Notes: generated by a model not told the origin, from the letters alone. A stretch of DNA of 64,000 bases from Parapusillimonas granuli (GCF_013416525.1 NZ_JACCEM010000005.1:186001-250000), one strand, 5' to 3'; numbered from the stretch's first letter, positions 16,919-26,137 are shown. Program-made: numbers and translations.

Positions 16919-17731
16919 ATGGCGGAAAGATTCGTGCTGGAAGCCGAGAACCTCGTCAAGCATTTTGAGCGCCCGGGCGGTGTGCTGCAAAGGATGAAGC
17001 ATGCCCCCGTCGTCGCGGTCGACGGCCTGAGCCTGCGCCTTCGGCCGAAAGAAACGCTGGCCCTGGTGGGCGAGTCCGGTTGCGGCAAGACCACCACCGC
17101 GCGCATGCTGCTCGACCTGGAGCAGCCCACGTCCGGCGTGATCCGCTACGAGACCATCGCGCTGAACCAGGCGACGCGTGCCGAGCGGCGCCAGTACCGG
17201 TCTTCCGTGCAGGCCGTGTTCCAGGACCCCTGGAGCTCGCTGAACCCGCGGATGCGAGTCAGCCAGCTGATCGCCGAGCCGCTGCGGCTCAATGGCCGGT
17301 CGGCGCGCGAAGCGGCCGAAGCCGTGGCCCGCGCGCTGGACGATGTCGGGCTGGAACAGGCGGCGGCCAACAATTTTCCTCACGAGTTCAGCGGCGGCCA
17401 GCGCCAGCGGATCGCCATCGCGCGCGCCATCGCCGTGCGCCCCAAAGTGATCGTGCTCGACGAGCCCGTATCCGCTTTGGACGTATCGGTGCGGGCGCAG
17501 ATCATGAATTTGTTGAAGGACTTGCAGGAATCACTGGGCATGAGCTACCTGCTCATTTCCCATGATCTCGCCACGGTCCGCTATCTGGCGAATCGTGTGG
17601 CGGTGATGTACCGAGGCAGTATCGTGGAACAGGCCGAGGCTGAGTCGCTATTCACGCGTCCCCAGCATGCCTATACCGAAACTTTGATTTCCGCCGCCCG
17701 CATCCGCAGACCGGGCGACGAACGCGGATAG
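16919..17731 (+). CDS. Oligopeptide-type ABC transporter ATPase (DppF-like)
   Basis: A 270-residue ATPase with Walker A GESGCGKTTTARMLL, Q-loop QAVFQDPWSSLNPRM, signature EFSGGQRQRIAIARAIA and Walker B VIVLDEPVSALDV. The start lies 1 bp after the preceding stop. It is somewhat shorter than typical DppF because it lacks the Cys-rich C-terminal tail. Second ATPase of the importer. Confidence 0.94.
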   Translation: MAERFVLEAENLVKHFERPGGVLQRMKHAPVVAVDGLSLRLRPKETLALVGESGCGKTTTARMLLDLEQPTSGVIRYETIALNQATRAERRQYRSSVQAVFQDPWSSLNPRMRVSQLIAEPLRLNGRSAREAAEAVARALDDVGLEQAAANNFPHEFSGGQRQRIAIARAIAVRPKVIVLDEPVSALDVSVRAQIMNLLKDLQESLGMSYLLISHDLATVRYLANRVAVMYRGSIVEQAEAESLFTRPQHAYTETLISAARIRRPGDERG

Positions 17732-17786
17732 GCCCTACAGGACGGGTCTGCAGCCTGATGAAGAACCGGGCCAACAAGAGGAGGAC

Positions 17787-19376
17787 ATGATGAAATCAGC
17801 GGTTATATACAAGGCAATATTGGCGGGCGCACTGTGGGTGGCCGGCGCTACGGCCATGGCAGCCCCGGCCGGCACGCTTACGGTGGTCGTGCCCAACTTC
17901 GGGCGCGAGCTGCTCGATCTGGGCAAGACTTCGACCCAGGATCTACAGTACACGGGCCACATCAATGACCCCCTGATCGGCACGGCGCCCGATGGCTCGC
18001 TGGCGCCCGGGCGCGGCCTGGCGGAATCCTGGACCATGAGCGAGGATGCGAAGACCTACACCCTGAAGTTGCGCCAGGGAGTGAAATGGCATGATGGCAA
18101 GCCGTTCACCAGCGATGACGTGGTGTTCAGCCTGACCGAGCGCTTCATCGCGAAGGACGCCATCTGCACATTCTGCCGGCTGCTGCAGTCCATCGAGTCC
18201 GTCAAGGCGCCCGACCCGCATACCGTGGTGATCCAGCTGAAGTCTCCGGATCCTCTGTACCTGGCCATCCTGAGCGCGCGCGATGGAGACATTCGCATGC
18301 TGGCCCGTCATAACTATCGCGCTACGCCGGAAGGCTTCGAACTGGTCGGCGACCCCATCGGGACCGGGCCCTGGAAGTATTCGTCGTTCTCGCGGGGGGT
18401 CGAGATGACCCTGAGCGCCAATGCCGACTACTGGGACAAGGCGCGCATACCCGATTTCGCTTCGATGCGCATCGTGCCGCGCAGCCAGCCCAGCACGCGC
18501 CTGTCCATGGTCCGCTCCGGCGAGGCCGACATGGCCTTTGTCGATCCTCGCCAGGCGGACGACGCGCGCGCGGCCGGCCTGAACGTAATGACTGCCAAGG
18601 GCGCCGCCATCGCGTCCCTGGAGTTCTATGGCTGCTACCAGCAGGAAATGCTCTGCCACAAGCAGGACTTCCGGGAGGCGCTGGTCCGGGCCATAGACAT
18701 GCCCACCATCTTCAAGCACATTTACCCGAAAGGCACGGCCCAGCCTATTTCCTCCGCCTACTGGCCCGTGGATCAGTCCATAGGCTTCGACCCCAACCAA
18801 AAACCCTATGCCTATGATCCCAAGCGCGCCGCCGAGCTGCTGAAGAAAGTCGGCTACAAGGGCACCACCGTCAAGATCTGGTCGGTGCGCACCGTCTCCA
18901 TCCCCGAAGCGCCCGAAATCATGGAGTTGGTGGACGGCTACCTGCGCGCCGCCGGATTCAAGACCGAGGTCACGCCCATGGAGTTCGGAGCCTTCCGTCC
19001 GCGCTATGCTTCCACGCCGCAACGCTGGGAGACCCAGTACGCCGCGCATTTATACTTGAATGCGCCCGGCGTGCGGCCGACCGTGCTGCCGAACCTGCGC
19101 GTCGCGGTCATCGGGCAAGACGTCGGAGGACTCATCCAGGGATATTGGGACCTTCCAGGCATCAATCAGGAGTGGAAAAAACTGATCACGCTGCACAAGG
19201 CGGATGAACTTGAAACGGCGCTTCGCGCCCTCAATAAAAAAATGCACTCGGAATTCATCAATCATCCGGTTGCGATGAAGAGCCAGGTCGCCGTGGTCGG
19301 CAAACGGGTGGAATCGTGGACGCCGTCGTTGTACGGTTTCGCCTGGCATCTGGAAACCGTGAAGCAACGTAAATAG
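17787..19376 (+). CDS. ABC transporter solute-binding protein, family 5, exported
   Basis: A 529-residue binding protein with a signal peptide (MMKSAVIYKAILAGALWVAG, cleavage near AMAAP). It has family-5 features GSLAPGRGLAESWTMSEDAK, VKWHDGKPFTSDDVVFSL and AYDPKRAAELLKKVGYKG. GAGGAGG precedes the ATG, so the start is secure. Cysteines in AICTFCRLL and YGCYQQEMLCHKQ may form disulfides in the periplasm. It is the likely ligand-capturing partner of the ABC importer encoded just upstream. Confidence 0.93.
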   Translation: MMKSAVIYKAILAGALWVAGATAMAAPAGTLTVVVPNFGRELLDLGKTSTQDLQYTGHINDPLIGTAPDGSLAPGRGLAESWTMSEDAKTYTLKLRQGVKWHDGKPFTSDDVVFSLTERFIAKDAICTFCRLLQSIESVKAPDPHTVVIQLKSPDPLYLAILSARDGDIRMLARHNYRATPEGFELVGDPIGTGPWKYSSFSRGVEMTLSANADYWDKARIPDFASMRIVPRSQPSTRLSMVRSGEADMAFVDPRQADDARAAGLNVMTAKGAAIASLEFYGCYQQEMLCHKQDFREALVRAIDMPTIFKHIYPKGTAQPISSAYWPVDQSIGFDPNQKPYAYDPKRAAELLKKVGYKGTTVKIWSVRTVSIPEAPEIMELVDGYLRAAGFKTEVTPMEFGAFRPRYASTPQRWETQYAAHLYLNAPGVRPTVLPNLRVAVIGQDVGGLIQGYWDLPGINQEWKKLITLHKADELETALRALNKKMHSEFINHPVAMKSQVAVVGKRVESWTPSLYGFAWHLETVKQRK

Positions 19377-19449
19377 CGGGGGCTCCAGGCGCCGCGCAGA
19401 GTTATGCTGACTGTCTTCGGCGTCTGGTTTTCGTCATAAGTGAGGGTCA

Positions 19450-20133
19450 ATGGCTAATTCGGAAATTATTTATTCGGAGCCCGCGCAGCCGGTGGCCACC
19501 GCCACCGAGCGCGCCTACAGCACCGTCCTGGGCTGGATAGAAACGCGGCAGATCGGGGCGGGGTCCGTGCTGGACGAGCGCCGCTTGTCCAACGCGCTGA
19601 ACATTTCTCGGACCCCGCTTAGAAATGCTTTGAACCGCCTGTTGGGCGAGGGCTACCTGGTGCGCCTGGTCAACGGCACGACGATCGTGCGCGAAATCGA
19701 CGTGGGCGAGGTGCTCGAGCTGCTGTATGTGCGCCGCATCCTCGAACCCGAGGCGGCCGCGTTGGCTACCGGGCGCATCCCCCCCGCGCTGCTCCAGAAA
19801 GTGCGAGCGGCGATCATGGATCCCGCCCTGGCGACCGACGGCCGCATCGAAACCTGGCATGCCGGCGACGAGATGCACGACCTGGTCTGCGAGTATTGCT
19901 CCAACCGTTCGCTTTCGGCGATTTTGAAGGACGCGCGGCGGCGCATACGGATTTCGAACGTCGAACGCGTGCCGGGACGCAATGCCGAAGCCAGCAGTGA
20001 GCACTTGGCGATCGTCGATGCGCTGGCGGCCGGCGACCCCGATCAGGCGCGGGAATTCATGCGCAAGCACCTCGAAAATATTGCCGAAGGATTCCTCGCG
20101 GCATTTGGAGTAAGGAACGAACATGGCGGTTAG
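19450..20133 (+). CDS. GntR family regulator (FCD subfamily)
   Basis: A 227-residue regulator. The N-terminal winged helix has ERAYSTVLGWIETRQIGAGS and ALNISRTPLRNALNRLLGEG. The FCD domain has ELLYVRRILEPEAAALA and a metal-site histidine in DEMHDLVCEYCSNRSL, then SSEHLAIVDALAAGD. It overlaps the start of the ureidoglycolate lyase gene by 11 bp, so the two are translationally linked. It is the probable reader of the TTGGTATACCAA site at the head of the operon. Confidence 0.9.
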   Translation: MANSEIIYSEPAQPVATATERAYSTVLGWIETRQIGAGSVLDERRLSNALNISRTPLRNALNRLLGEGYLVRLVNGTTIVREIDVGEVLELLYVRRILEPEAAALATGRIPPALLQKVRAAIMDPALATDGRIETWHAGDEMHDLVCEYCSNRSLSAILKDARRRIRISNVERVPGRNAEASSEHLAIVDALAAGDPDQAREFMRKHLENIAEGFLAAFGVRNEHGG

Positions 20134-20644
20134 CTTATTGAGGGTCGAGGCCGAGCCGCTGACCGCGGCTGCTTTCGAGCCCTTCGGAACGGTGATCGAA
20201 CACACGGGGGAAGGGCGGCGGCACTACATCACCGAGGCCTTTCGCGGCCAGGAAGCCGCAAGCCAGCCGTGCATGTGGATCAGCCGGATCGTGGCCCCGA
20301 CTCGCATGCCCTTGCTGATAGAGTGGATGGAACGCCATCCTTTTTCAACCCAGACTTTCATGCCGCTGGGCCCCACCCACTTCCTGATTGTCGTCTGTCT
20401 CGGCGGCGACAACGGTCTTCCAGACCCGTCCTCGTTCCGCGCGTTCGTTTCCCGGCCGGGACAAGGCGTCACGTACCGGCGCAATGTCTGGCATTACGGG
20501 CTATCGGTCTTCGACACGCCCATGGATTTCATCGTTGCCATGAGCCTCACCGGCAATCAGGACGACGACGTATTCCATACGCTGGAGCGGCCTGTGCAGG
20601 CATGCCTCAAGGGCGACTGGCCCAGCGAACAGGAGCAGATGTGA
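20123..20644 (+). CDS. allA: Ureidoglycolate lyase
   Basis: A 173-residue AllA-type cupin-like enzyme that splits ureidoglycolate to glyoxylate and urea. EPLTAAAFEPFGTVIEHTGE near the N-terminus, IERVERHP-like EWMERHPFSTQTFMPLG and RPGQGVTYRRNVWHYGLSVF are family hallmarks. It overlaps the gntR gene upstream by 11 bp and the PuuE-like gene downstream by 4 bp (ATGTGA). This places the last step of allantoin breakdown in the same transcript as the ABC importer. Confidence 0.9.
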   Translation: MAVSLLRVEAEPLTAAAFEPFGTVIEHTGEGRRHYITEAFRGQEAASQPCMWISRIVAPTRMPLLIEWMERHPFSTQTFMPLGPTHFLIVVCLGGDNGLPDPSSFRAFVSRPGQGVTYRRNVWHYGLSVFDTPMDFIVAMSLTGNQDDDVFHTLERPVQACLKGDWPSEQEQM

Positions 20645-21543
20645 GCAATCCAATTCATTTGAATCGTGATTTCGTCGGATATGGCGCCAACCCGCCCGAT
20701 CCCCAATGGAAGCCGGGTGCAGCGCTGGCCGTGAATTTCGTCATCAACTATGAGGAAGGCAGCGAACCGTCGATTCCGGATGGCGACGACTACAGCGAGA
20801 CCGGACTCACGGAAGGCGGCAGCCCCGGCAAGGGGCGCGATCTGGCCGCCGAGTCCATGTTCGAATACGGCAGCCGCGTCGGATTCTGGCGCCTGGACCG
20901 CCTGCTTGCCGAACGCGGCATGACGGCGACCATCTACGGCTGCGCCCTGGCCCTGGAGCGCAACCCCGAAGTCTGCGCCCGCATACGCGAGCGCGGCTAC
21001 GACGTCTGCGCGCATGGCTGGCGCTGGGAACACCACCAGAACATGCCGGAGGACGTCGAACGGGAACGCATTCGGCGGGCCGTCGAAAGCATAGAGAAAA
21101 CCATCGGCCGCAAGCCGGAAGGGTGGTATTGCCGGTACGGACCCAGCGTCAATACCCGCCGCCTGGTCGTCGAGCACGGCGGCTTCCTCTATGACTCGGA
21201 CGCCTATAACGACGAACTTCCCTATTGGACTCGCGTGGAAGGCAGGCACCACCTCGTGATTCCGCACGGCCTGGTCAACAACGACACCAAGTTCATCCGC
21301 GGGGCGATGCTTACCGGAGACGACTTCTTCCAATACATGAAGGACGCTTTCGACGTGCTGCGTCGGGAATCACAGACACATCCGAAAATGATGACCGTCA
21401 GCCTGCATCTGCGGCTCATGGGCCATCCCGGAAGGTCGGTGGGGTTTGAGCGTTTCCTGGACTACGTTGCCGGTTTTCCCGACGCATGGGTCTGCCAGCG
21501 GCAGGAAATCGCCCGCCACTGGTGGGAGAAATTCCATCCGTGA
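20641..21543 (+). CDS. puuE: PuuE-type allantoinase (polysaccharide deacetylase fold)
   Basis: A 300-residue NodB-fold amidohydrolase. A GTG start at 20641 overlaps the allA stop, giving VSNPIHLNRDFVGYGANPPD. Motifs of PuuE allantoinases are visible: LAVNFVINYEEGSEPSIPDG, AAESMFEYGSRVGFWRLDR, MTATIYGCALALERNPEV and CAHGWRWEHH. The typical substrate is allantoin, ring-opened to allantoate without a metal-dependent dihydroorotase-type site. Allantoicase, which would link its product to AllA, is not in the window. Other cyclic ureides or imides remain possible substrates. Confidence 0.85.
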   Translation: MSNPIHLNRDFVGYGANPPDPQWKPGAALAVNFVINYEEGSEPSIPDGDDYSETGLTEGGSPGKGRDLAAESMFEYGSRVGFWRLDRLLAERGMTATIYGCALALERNPEVCARIRERGYDVCAHGWRWEHHQNMPEDVERERIRRAVESIEKTIGRKPEGWYCRYGPSVNTRRLVVEHGGFLYDSDAYNDELPYWTRVEGRHHLVIPHGLVNNDTKFIRGAMLTGDDFFQYMKDAFDVLRRESQTHPKMMTVSLHLRLMGHPGRSVGFERFLDYVAGFPDAWVCQRQEIARHWWEKFHP

Positions 21544-21601
21544 TCCTTGAAGGCGCCGGCCCGGCGCAGGCGCAAGCGGCCTGCACCCTGGGCCGACTCG
21601 C

Positions 21602-22594
21602 CTACCCCCCGTAAGGAATGCTGATGCCCGCCTTCTTCGCCACTTCGCTCCAGCGGGCGATTTCCGACTGGCTGAACGCCGCGAACTCTTGCGCGTTGCG
21701 GGTCTTGGGTTCGAAGCCTGCGCCGATGAACTTTTCCCGGTAGTGTTCGGTGTTGAAGCCTTCGACCAGGATGTCGGAGAGTTCATTGATGAGCTTTTGA
21801 GGCATGCCCGCCGGCCCATAGACGCCCAGCCAGCTGGTGACGTCGAAGTCCGTCATGCCCTGTTCCTGCATGGTGGGCACGTCGGGCAGCTGGCGCGCCC
21901 GGTAGGAGCTGGTGACGGCCAGCGCGCGCAAGCGGCCGGACTGGATCATCGGCAGCGTAGGCGGCATGTTCATGAACAGCAGGTCCAGGTCGCCGTTGGC
22001 CGTGCCGATGAGCGCTTCGCTGGCGCCTTTGTAGGGCACGTGTTCCACCTTGAGGTCCGTGCGGATGCCGAACAGCTCGCTGGCCAGGTGGGACGAGCTG
22101 CCGACGCCGTTGCTGCCGTACAGGATCGATTTCCCGCCTTGCGATTTCTTCTTCTGATAGTCGATGAATTCCTGCAGGTTGCGGGCGGGGTGGTCGGAGC
22201 GCACGACCAGGACGTTCAGGAATTCGGCCGGCTGCGCGATGGGGATGAGGGCTTTGGTCAGGTCGACGGGGATGCCCGTGCGGGTGACGGGGGGAATCAC
22301 GTTGTGGCCCAGGCCGCCGGTCTGCAGCGTATAGCCGTCGGGCGCGGCGGCCGCCACCGCCAGCATGCATATGATGCCGCCGGCGCCCGGCTTGTTCTCG
22401 ACCACCACGCTCTGCTTGTATTTGTCTTGCAGGATTTGCGCCGAGAACCTGGCGGCCAGGTCGGTGGCGCTGCCGGTGGTGGAGCCCACCATCATGGTGA
22501 TGGGGCGGGACGGGAATTTCTGCTGCGCCAGCCCGGCGCCATGCCAGGCCAGGCCGGAAGCGCCCATCAGTTTCAGTACAGTGCGACGGTCCAT
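21602..22594 (-). CDS. Bug-family tripartite tricarboxylate transporter substrate-binding protein
   Basis: A 330-residue periplasmic binding protein. It begins MDRRTVLKLMGASGLAWHGA, a twin-Arg-like but short signal, cleaved near GLAQQ. GSTTGSATDLAARFSAQIL, VENKPGAGGIICMLAVAAA and YGSNGVGSSSHLASELFG with HVPYKGASEALIG are Bug signatures. I chose ATG 22594, preceded by GGAGA, over 22621. It is the last gene of the Rieske oxygenase operon, so it probably binds the acid that this operon degrades. Confidence 0.93.
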   Translation of the reverse strand: MDRRTVLKLMGASGLAWHGAGLAQQKFPSRPITMMVGSTTGSATDLAARFSAQILQDKYKQSVVVENKPGAGGIICMLAVAAAAPDGYTLQTGGLGHNVIPPVTRTGIPVDLTKALIPIAQPAEFLNVLVVRSDHPARNLQEFIDYQKKKSQGGKSILYGSNGVGSSSHLASELFGIRTDLKVEHVPYKGASEALIGTANGDLDLLFMNMPPTLPMIQSGRLRALAVTSSYRARQLPDVPTMQEQGMTDFDVTSWLGVYGPAGMPQKLINELSDILVEGFNTEHYREKFIGAGFEPKTRNAQEFAAFSQSEIARWSEVAKKAGISIPYGG

Positions 22595-22685
22595 GTTTGT
22601 CTTCTCCAGGAGTGTGCTCAAGTGGTTTGGTGAATGTGGTCCGCGGGCCAGGCTGTTGTAGTTTGGGCTCCGGCCGCGGGGGTGA

Positions 22686-24020
22686 TCAGTCGTAGCGGGG
22701 CATCAGTTCGCTCCAGCTCCTGCCTTCCATGAACTGGCCCCACCTGCGGTAGTAGGCTCTTGCGTTTTCTTCCGTGAACTCATGGCTGACGACGGCGCCG
22801 CGCAGTTCCGGCACGGGCCTGGTATGGCCGATGCCCATCTGGTAATTGAAGTAGAGCTCTTGCGCCACGGCGCCCTTGCTGGATTCGGTCGCGCCGGTCC
22901 AGTTCTCCATGTCGTCCGATTCGGTCATGCCGCCGGGGCCGGAGTAGCGCAGGAAATAGTGGCGGGCCGCTTCCTTGACGTCTTCCGGCGCATCGCTGTC
23001 GACCAGATACATGCGCCACATTTCCATTTCCGTCGCGCTGACGGGGTGGAACACCGTGATGGTGCGCGGCTGCCAGCCATGGAAGGACATATTGGGGAAA
23101 ATCGTGCCCACGCGGTGCTTCACGCGCAGCTGGCTGCCCAGATTCTGCACGCGCTTTTCATGGACCTCGCGGTAATAGCGCTCGATTTCGGGGTAGGCGG
23201 CGTACATGGGGCTGTAGTCCGGTTCTTCGAAGTGCGGCAGGTTCCCCAGCAGGCCGTGGCCCAGGTCCTTGAAGGCGATCGCCACGCGGCCCTTCATGGC
23301 GTCGCGCCGCCCGCGTCCGCCGCTGGGGCCTATCCCCACGATGTCCACGGATCGATGGCTGATGTCGTGATAGAGGTCGCCGATGAAGTTCTCGGCGGGC
23401 ATCTTCCAGTTGCACTTGACGCGCCATTTCTGCACCCCGCCGATCACTTCGGAGCCGCCCGGCCGGCCGTCCCGGTGGTCCAGGGCGGAATCCAGATACA
23501 GGCGCATGTCGCCCAGGTATTCTTCGAACGGCGGCGCGTCGGGATCCCAGGTGGCCCAGATGGTGCCCTTGTAGTTGTGGATCTGGGCCACGCTCTTCAG
23601 GCCCCAGCTCTTCTTGTCCAGCTCGCCCATGTAATGGGTGGTGAAGCCCGGGACGCCGACGAGTTCGCCCGGCCGCTCCACCAGCTGGCCGTCGGTCGAG
23701 AAGCTCCAGCCGTGATAGGGACAGGTGAAGGTGCGATTGTTGCCGTGGTCGTAGCGGCACAGCTTCATGCCCCGGTGCGAACAGCTGTTCAGCAGCACCT
23801 GGATCTGGCCCTGGCGGTTGCGCGTCAGGATCACCGAATCGGTGCCCATCTGGGAAACGAAATAGTCGTCCGGATTGGGCACCAGGCTTTCGTGCCCCAC
23901 GAATAGCCATGCCCGCGAGAAAATCTGCTTGATCTCCTCTTGGAAAATCGCCTCGTCGGAAAAAACCGCTCTTTTTACCAGGCCTTGGTCGGCCTGTACC
24001 AGTTCATTGATGGGTAGCAT
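22686..24020 (-). CDS. Rieske aromatic-ring-hydroxylating dioxygenase, alpha subunit
   Basis: A 444-residue oxygenase subunit. The Rieske ligands are C80, H82, C100 and H103 (CSHRG, CPYHGW). The mononuclear iron region is NWKMPAENFIGDLYHDISH, with D215 as the bridging Asp and H218 and H222 as likely ligands. The spacing H-x3-H is one residue shorter than the H-x4-H of naphthalene dioxygenase. SDDMENWTG probably supplies the third ligand. It acts with the beta subunit, the ferredoxin and the reductase of this operon to add oxygen to a ring or unsaturated acid. Confidence 0.92.
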   Translation of the reverse strand: MLPINELVQADQGLVKRAVFSDEAIFQEEIKQIFSRAWLFVGHESLVPNPDDYFVSQMGTDSVILTRNRQGQIQVLLNSCSHRGMKLCRYDHGNNRTFTCPYHGWSFSTDGQLVERPGELVGVPGFTTHYMGELDKKSWGLKSVAQIHNYKGTIWATWDPDAPPFEEYLGDMRLYLDSALDHRDGRPGGSEVIGGVQKWRVKCNWKMPAENFIGDLYHDISHRSVDIVGIGPSGGRGRRDAMKGRVAIAFKDLGHGLLGNLPHFEEPDYSPMYAAYPEIERYYREVHEKRVQNLGSQLRVKHRVGTIFPNMSFHGWQPRTITVFHPVSATEMEMWRMYLVDSDAPEDVKEAARHYFLRYSGPGGMTESDDMENWTGATESSKGAVAQELYFNYQMGIGHTRPVPELRGAVVSHEFTEENARAYYRRWGQFMEGRSWSELMPRYD

Positions 24021-24075
24021 GCATCCCCCGTGTCATTAGAGTCGTAATGGGTCGTGCCGTGGCGCGGACGGCGAG

Positions 24076-24648
24076 TCAGAAGAAGGTCGTCAGGGCTTTG
24101 GCGAGCAGAACATTCTGGTCCAGGTAAAGCGTGCGCTCGGCGATCTTCCAGCGCCCTTCGTGGCGTCGCAGGATGTCGTCCCGCTTGCCGACGAACAGCG
24201 AGGTTTCCGTTTGCAGGCGGTTCTGGTAGACCAGGAAGCGGGAGCGCACCTTGACTTCATCGGGCGCGCCGGCGGCTTCCGCGGGCGCCCACACCTGCAC
24301 GTTGCCGATCAGGTGCGAAATGCGCGACGCGGGCTCTTCGGCCCAGTGGATGCCGGTGTTGATCTGCGCGACCCGCTGGCTGAGCGTCTGGTAGCCTTCG
24401 TCGAACCAGGCCGCCTCACCGGGCCGGGTGTATTCCTGCGTCTTGATGTGGTCGCGCCGGATGTTGCGCGCCAGCGGCATCCGGTACTGGATGTCCGGGT
24501 GCAGCAGCTCCAGCCATTCGGAAAAGCGGCGGGTGTCCAGCAGCTCGGCTTCTTCGAACAGGAAGTTCTGGATCTCCCACCACAAGTCCATGCTTGCGCG
24601 GACATAGGCGGCTTCGGGCTGGCTTGTCTCTGTGTGATTGTCGTTCAT
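24076..24648 (-). CDS. Ring-hydroxylating dioxygenase, beta subunit
   Basis: A 190-residue NTF2-fold small subunit. SMDLWWEIQNFLFEEAELLD, FSEWLELLHPDIQYRMP and KRDDILRRHEGRWKIAERTL are the usual beta-subunit segments. It provides structure to the alpha3-beta3 oxygenase. ATG 24648 (MNDNHTETSQP) is preferred over 24660. It lies between the alpha subunit and the aldehyde dehydrogenase genes. Confidence 0.92.
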   Translation of the reverse strand: MNDNHTETSQPEAAYVRASMDLWWEIQNFLFEEAELLDTRRFSEWLELLHPDIQYRMPLARNIRRDHIKTQEYTRPGEAAWFDEGYQTLSQRVAQINTGIHWAEEPASRISHLIGNVQVWAPAEAAGAPDEVKVRSRFLVYQNRLQTETSLFVGKRDDILRRHEGRWKIAERTLYLDQNVLLAKALTTFF

Positions 24649-24666
24649 GGCTCCGTCCAAAATGTT

Positions 24667-26097
24667 TTATGCGGCGGTATATGACGTTTTCACGGTGGTG
24701 TAGAACTCGGCGGCGTAGCGGCCTTGTTCCCGGGCACCGTAGCTGGATGCTTTGCGCCCCCCGAAGGGAACGTGATAGTCAACGCCCGCGGTGGCGCAAT
24801 TGACCATGACCATGCCGGCTTCCGCATTGCGCTTGAAGTGGCTTGCGTGCTTCAGGGAGCTCGTGCAAATGCCGGCCGAAAGCCCGAAGTCGGTGTCGTT
24901 CGCCAGGGCCAGCGCTTCTTCGTAGCCGTCCACCGCGATCATGGCGGCGACGGGCCCGAAGATTTCCTCGCGGCAGATGCGCATGCCGTTGTGGCAGTCG
25001 GTGAACAGCGCCGGGCTGAAGTAGTAGCCGTCGGTTTCGCGCAGCAGGCGCTCGCCGCCGATTGCCAGGGTGGCGCCTTCGTCGCGGCCGATGGCGATAT
25101 AGCGCTCGTTCTGGCTCAGTTGCGCATCGTCGACGACCGGGCCGATGTCCACGCCCGGCTTCAAGGCGTGGTCGACCGTCAGCGCCTGCATGCGCGCCTT
25201 CATGGCTTCCAGGAACCTGGGATAGATGCCTTTTTGCACGATCAGCCGGCTGGATGCGGTGCAGCGCTGGCCGGTCTGGAAGAAAGCGCCCTGGATCGCG
25301 CAGTCGACGGCGGTTTGCAGGTCGGCGTCGTCCAGGACGACCAGCGGGTTTTTGCCGCCCATCTCCATCTGGACCTTGGCCATGCGCTTCACGGCGGCTT
25401 CGGCCACCTTGCGCCCGGTGGCCACCGAGCCGGTGAAAGAGACGGCGTCGATGTGCCGATGATCCAGCATGGCCTGGCCCACGACCGAGCCGCGCCCCAT
25501 CACGAGATTGAAAACGCCCGGCGCGAACCCGGCGCGGCTGATGATGCCGGCCAGCTCCCAGGCGCTGCCGGGCACCAGGTCGGCGGGCTTGAAGACCACG
25601 GTGTTGCCGTAGGCCAGCGCCGGCGCGATCTTCCAGGCGGGAATGGCGATGGGGAAGTTCCAGGGGGAAATGATCCCCACCACGCCCACCGGCTCGCGGG
25701 TGATTTCCGCGTCGATGCCGGGCCGCGCCGGCGGCAGTTTTTCGCCGGGTATCCGCAGCGCCTCGCCCGCGAAGAACTTGAAGATCGCCCCGGCGCGGTT
25801 CACTTCGCCGATGCCGTCGGCCAGCGTCTTGCCTTCCTCGCGCGCCAGCAAGCGGCCCAGTTCTTCCTTGCGGGCCAGGATCTCGGCGCCCACGCGATCC
25901 AGCAGGTCGGCGCGCTGCTGCGCCGTGCTGCGCGCCCAGGCGTGGGCCGCCGCCCTGGCGGATTCGATCGCCAGCGCCGTTTGCGCGGCGTCGGCCTGGC
26001 TGTATTCGCCGACCCGGTCGCTCAGGTCCGAGGGGTTTAGATTGACGCGCGCGGTCGTGCCTTCAACCCACTCGCCATTGATGAAATTCGCGTGCAT
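24667..26097 (-). CDS. Aldehyde dehydrogenase (2-oxoglutarate-semialdehyde dehydrogenase-like)
   Basis: A 476-residue NAD(P)-dependent aldehyde dehydrogenase starting MHANFINGEWVEG. IISPWNFPIAIPAWKIAPAL is the cofactor region, EMGGKNPLVVLDDAD has the catalytic Glu, and FQTGQRCTASSRLI the catalytic Cys. The start at 26097 fits the family; a longer frame to 26163 adds nonsense residues. The sequence resembles the 2-oxoglutarate-semialdehyde dehydrogenases of sugar-acid pathways, which fits the neighbouring dehydratase. Aromatic aldehydes are an alternative. Confidence 0.9.
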   Translation of the reverse strand: MHANFINGEWVEGTTARVNLNPSDLSDRVGEYSQADAAQTALAIESARAAAHAWARSTAQQRADLLDRVGAEILARKEELGRLLAREEGKTLADGIGEVNRAGAIFKFFAGEALRIPGEKLPPARPGIDAEITREPVGVVGIISPWNFPIAIPAWKIAPALAYGNTVVFKPADLVPGSAWELAGIISRAGFAPGVFNLVMGRGSVVGQAMLDHRHIDAVSFTGSVATGRKVAEAAVKRMAKVQMEMGGKNPLVVLDDADLQTAVDCAIQGAFFQTGQRCTASSRLIVQKGIYPRFLEAMKARMQALTVDHALKPGVDIGPVVDDAQLSQNERYIAIGRDEGATLAIGGERLLRETDGYYFSPALFTDCHNGMRICREEIFGPVAAMIAVDGYEEALALANDTDFGLSAGICTSSLKHASHFKRNAEAGMVMVNCATAGVDYHVPFGGRKASSYGAREQGRYAAEFYTTVKTSYTAA

Positions 26098-26137
26098 GTC
26101 TCCTGCCTGTTTGAAAGTGTTCTTGTGCCGGGTCGAG

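Noticed and set aside
24724-26040. A long open frame opposite the aldehyde dehydrogenase gene
   Set aside because: It mirrors the dehydrogenase codons in a GC-rich genome, has no family features and no ribosome site. Similar long shadows oppose the methyltransferase (10699-12258), the dimethylformamidase-like gene (1422-2864) and the type I exporter.
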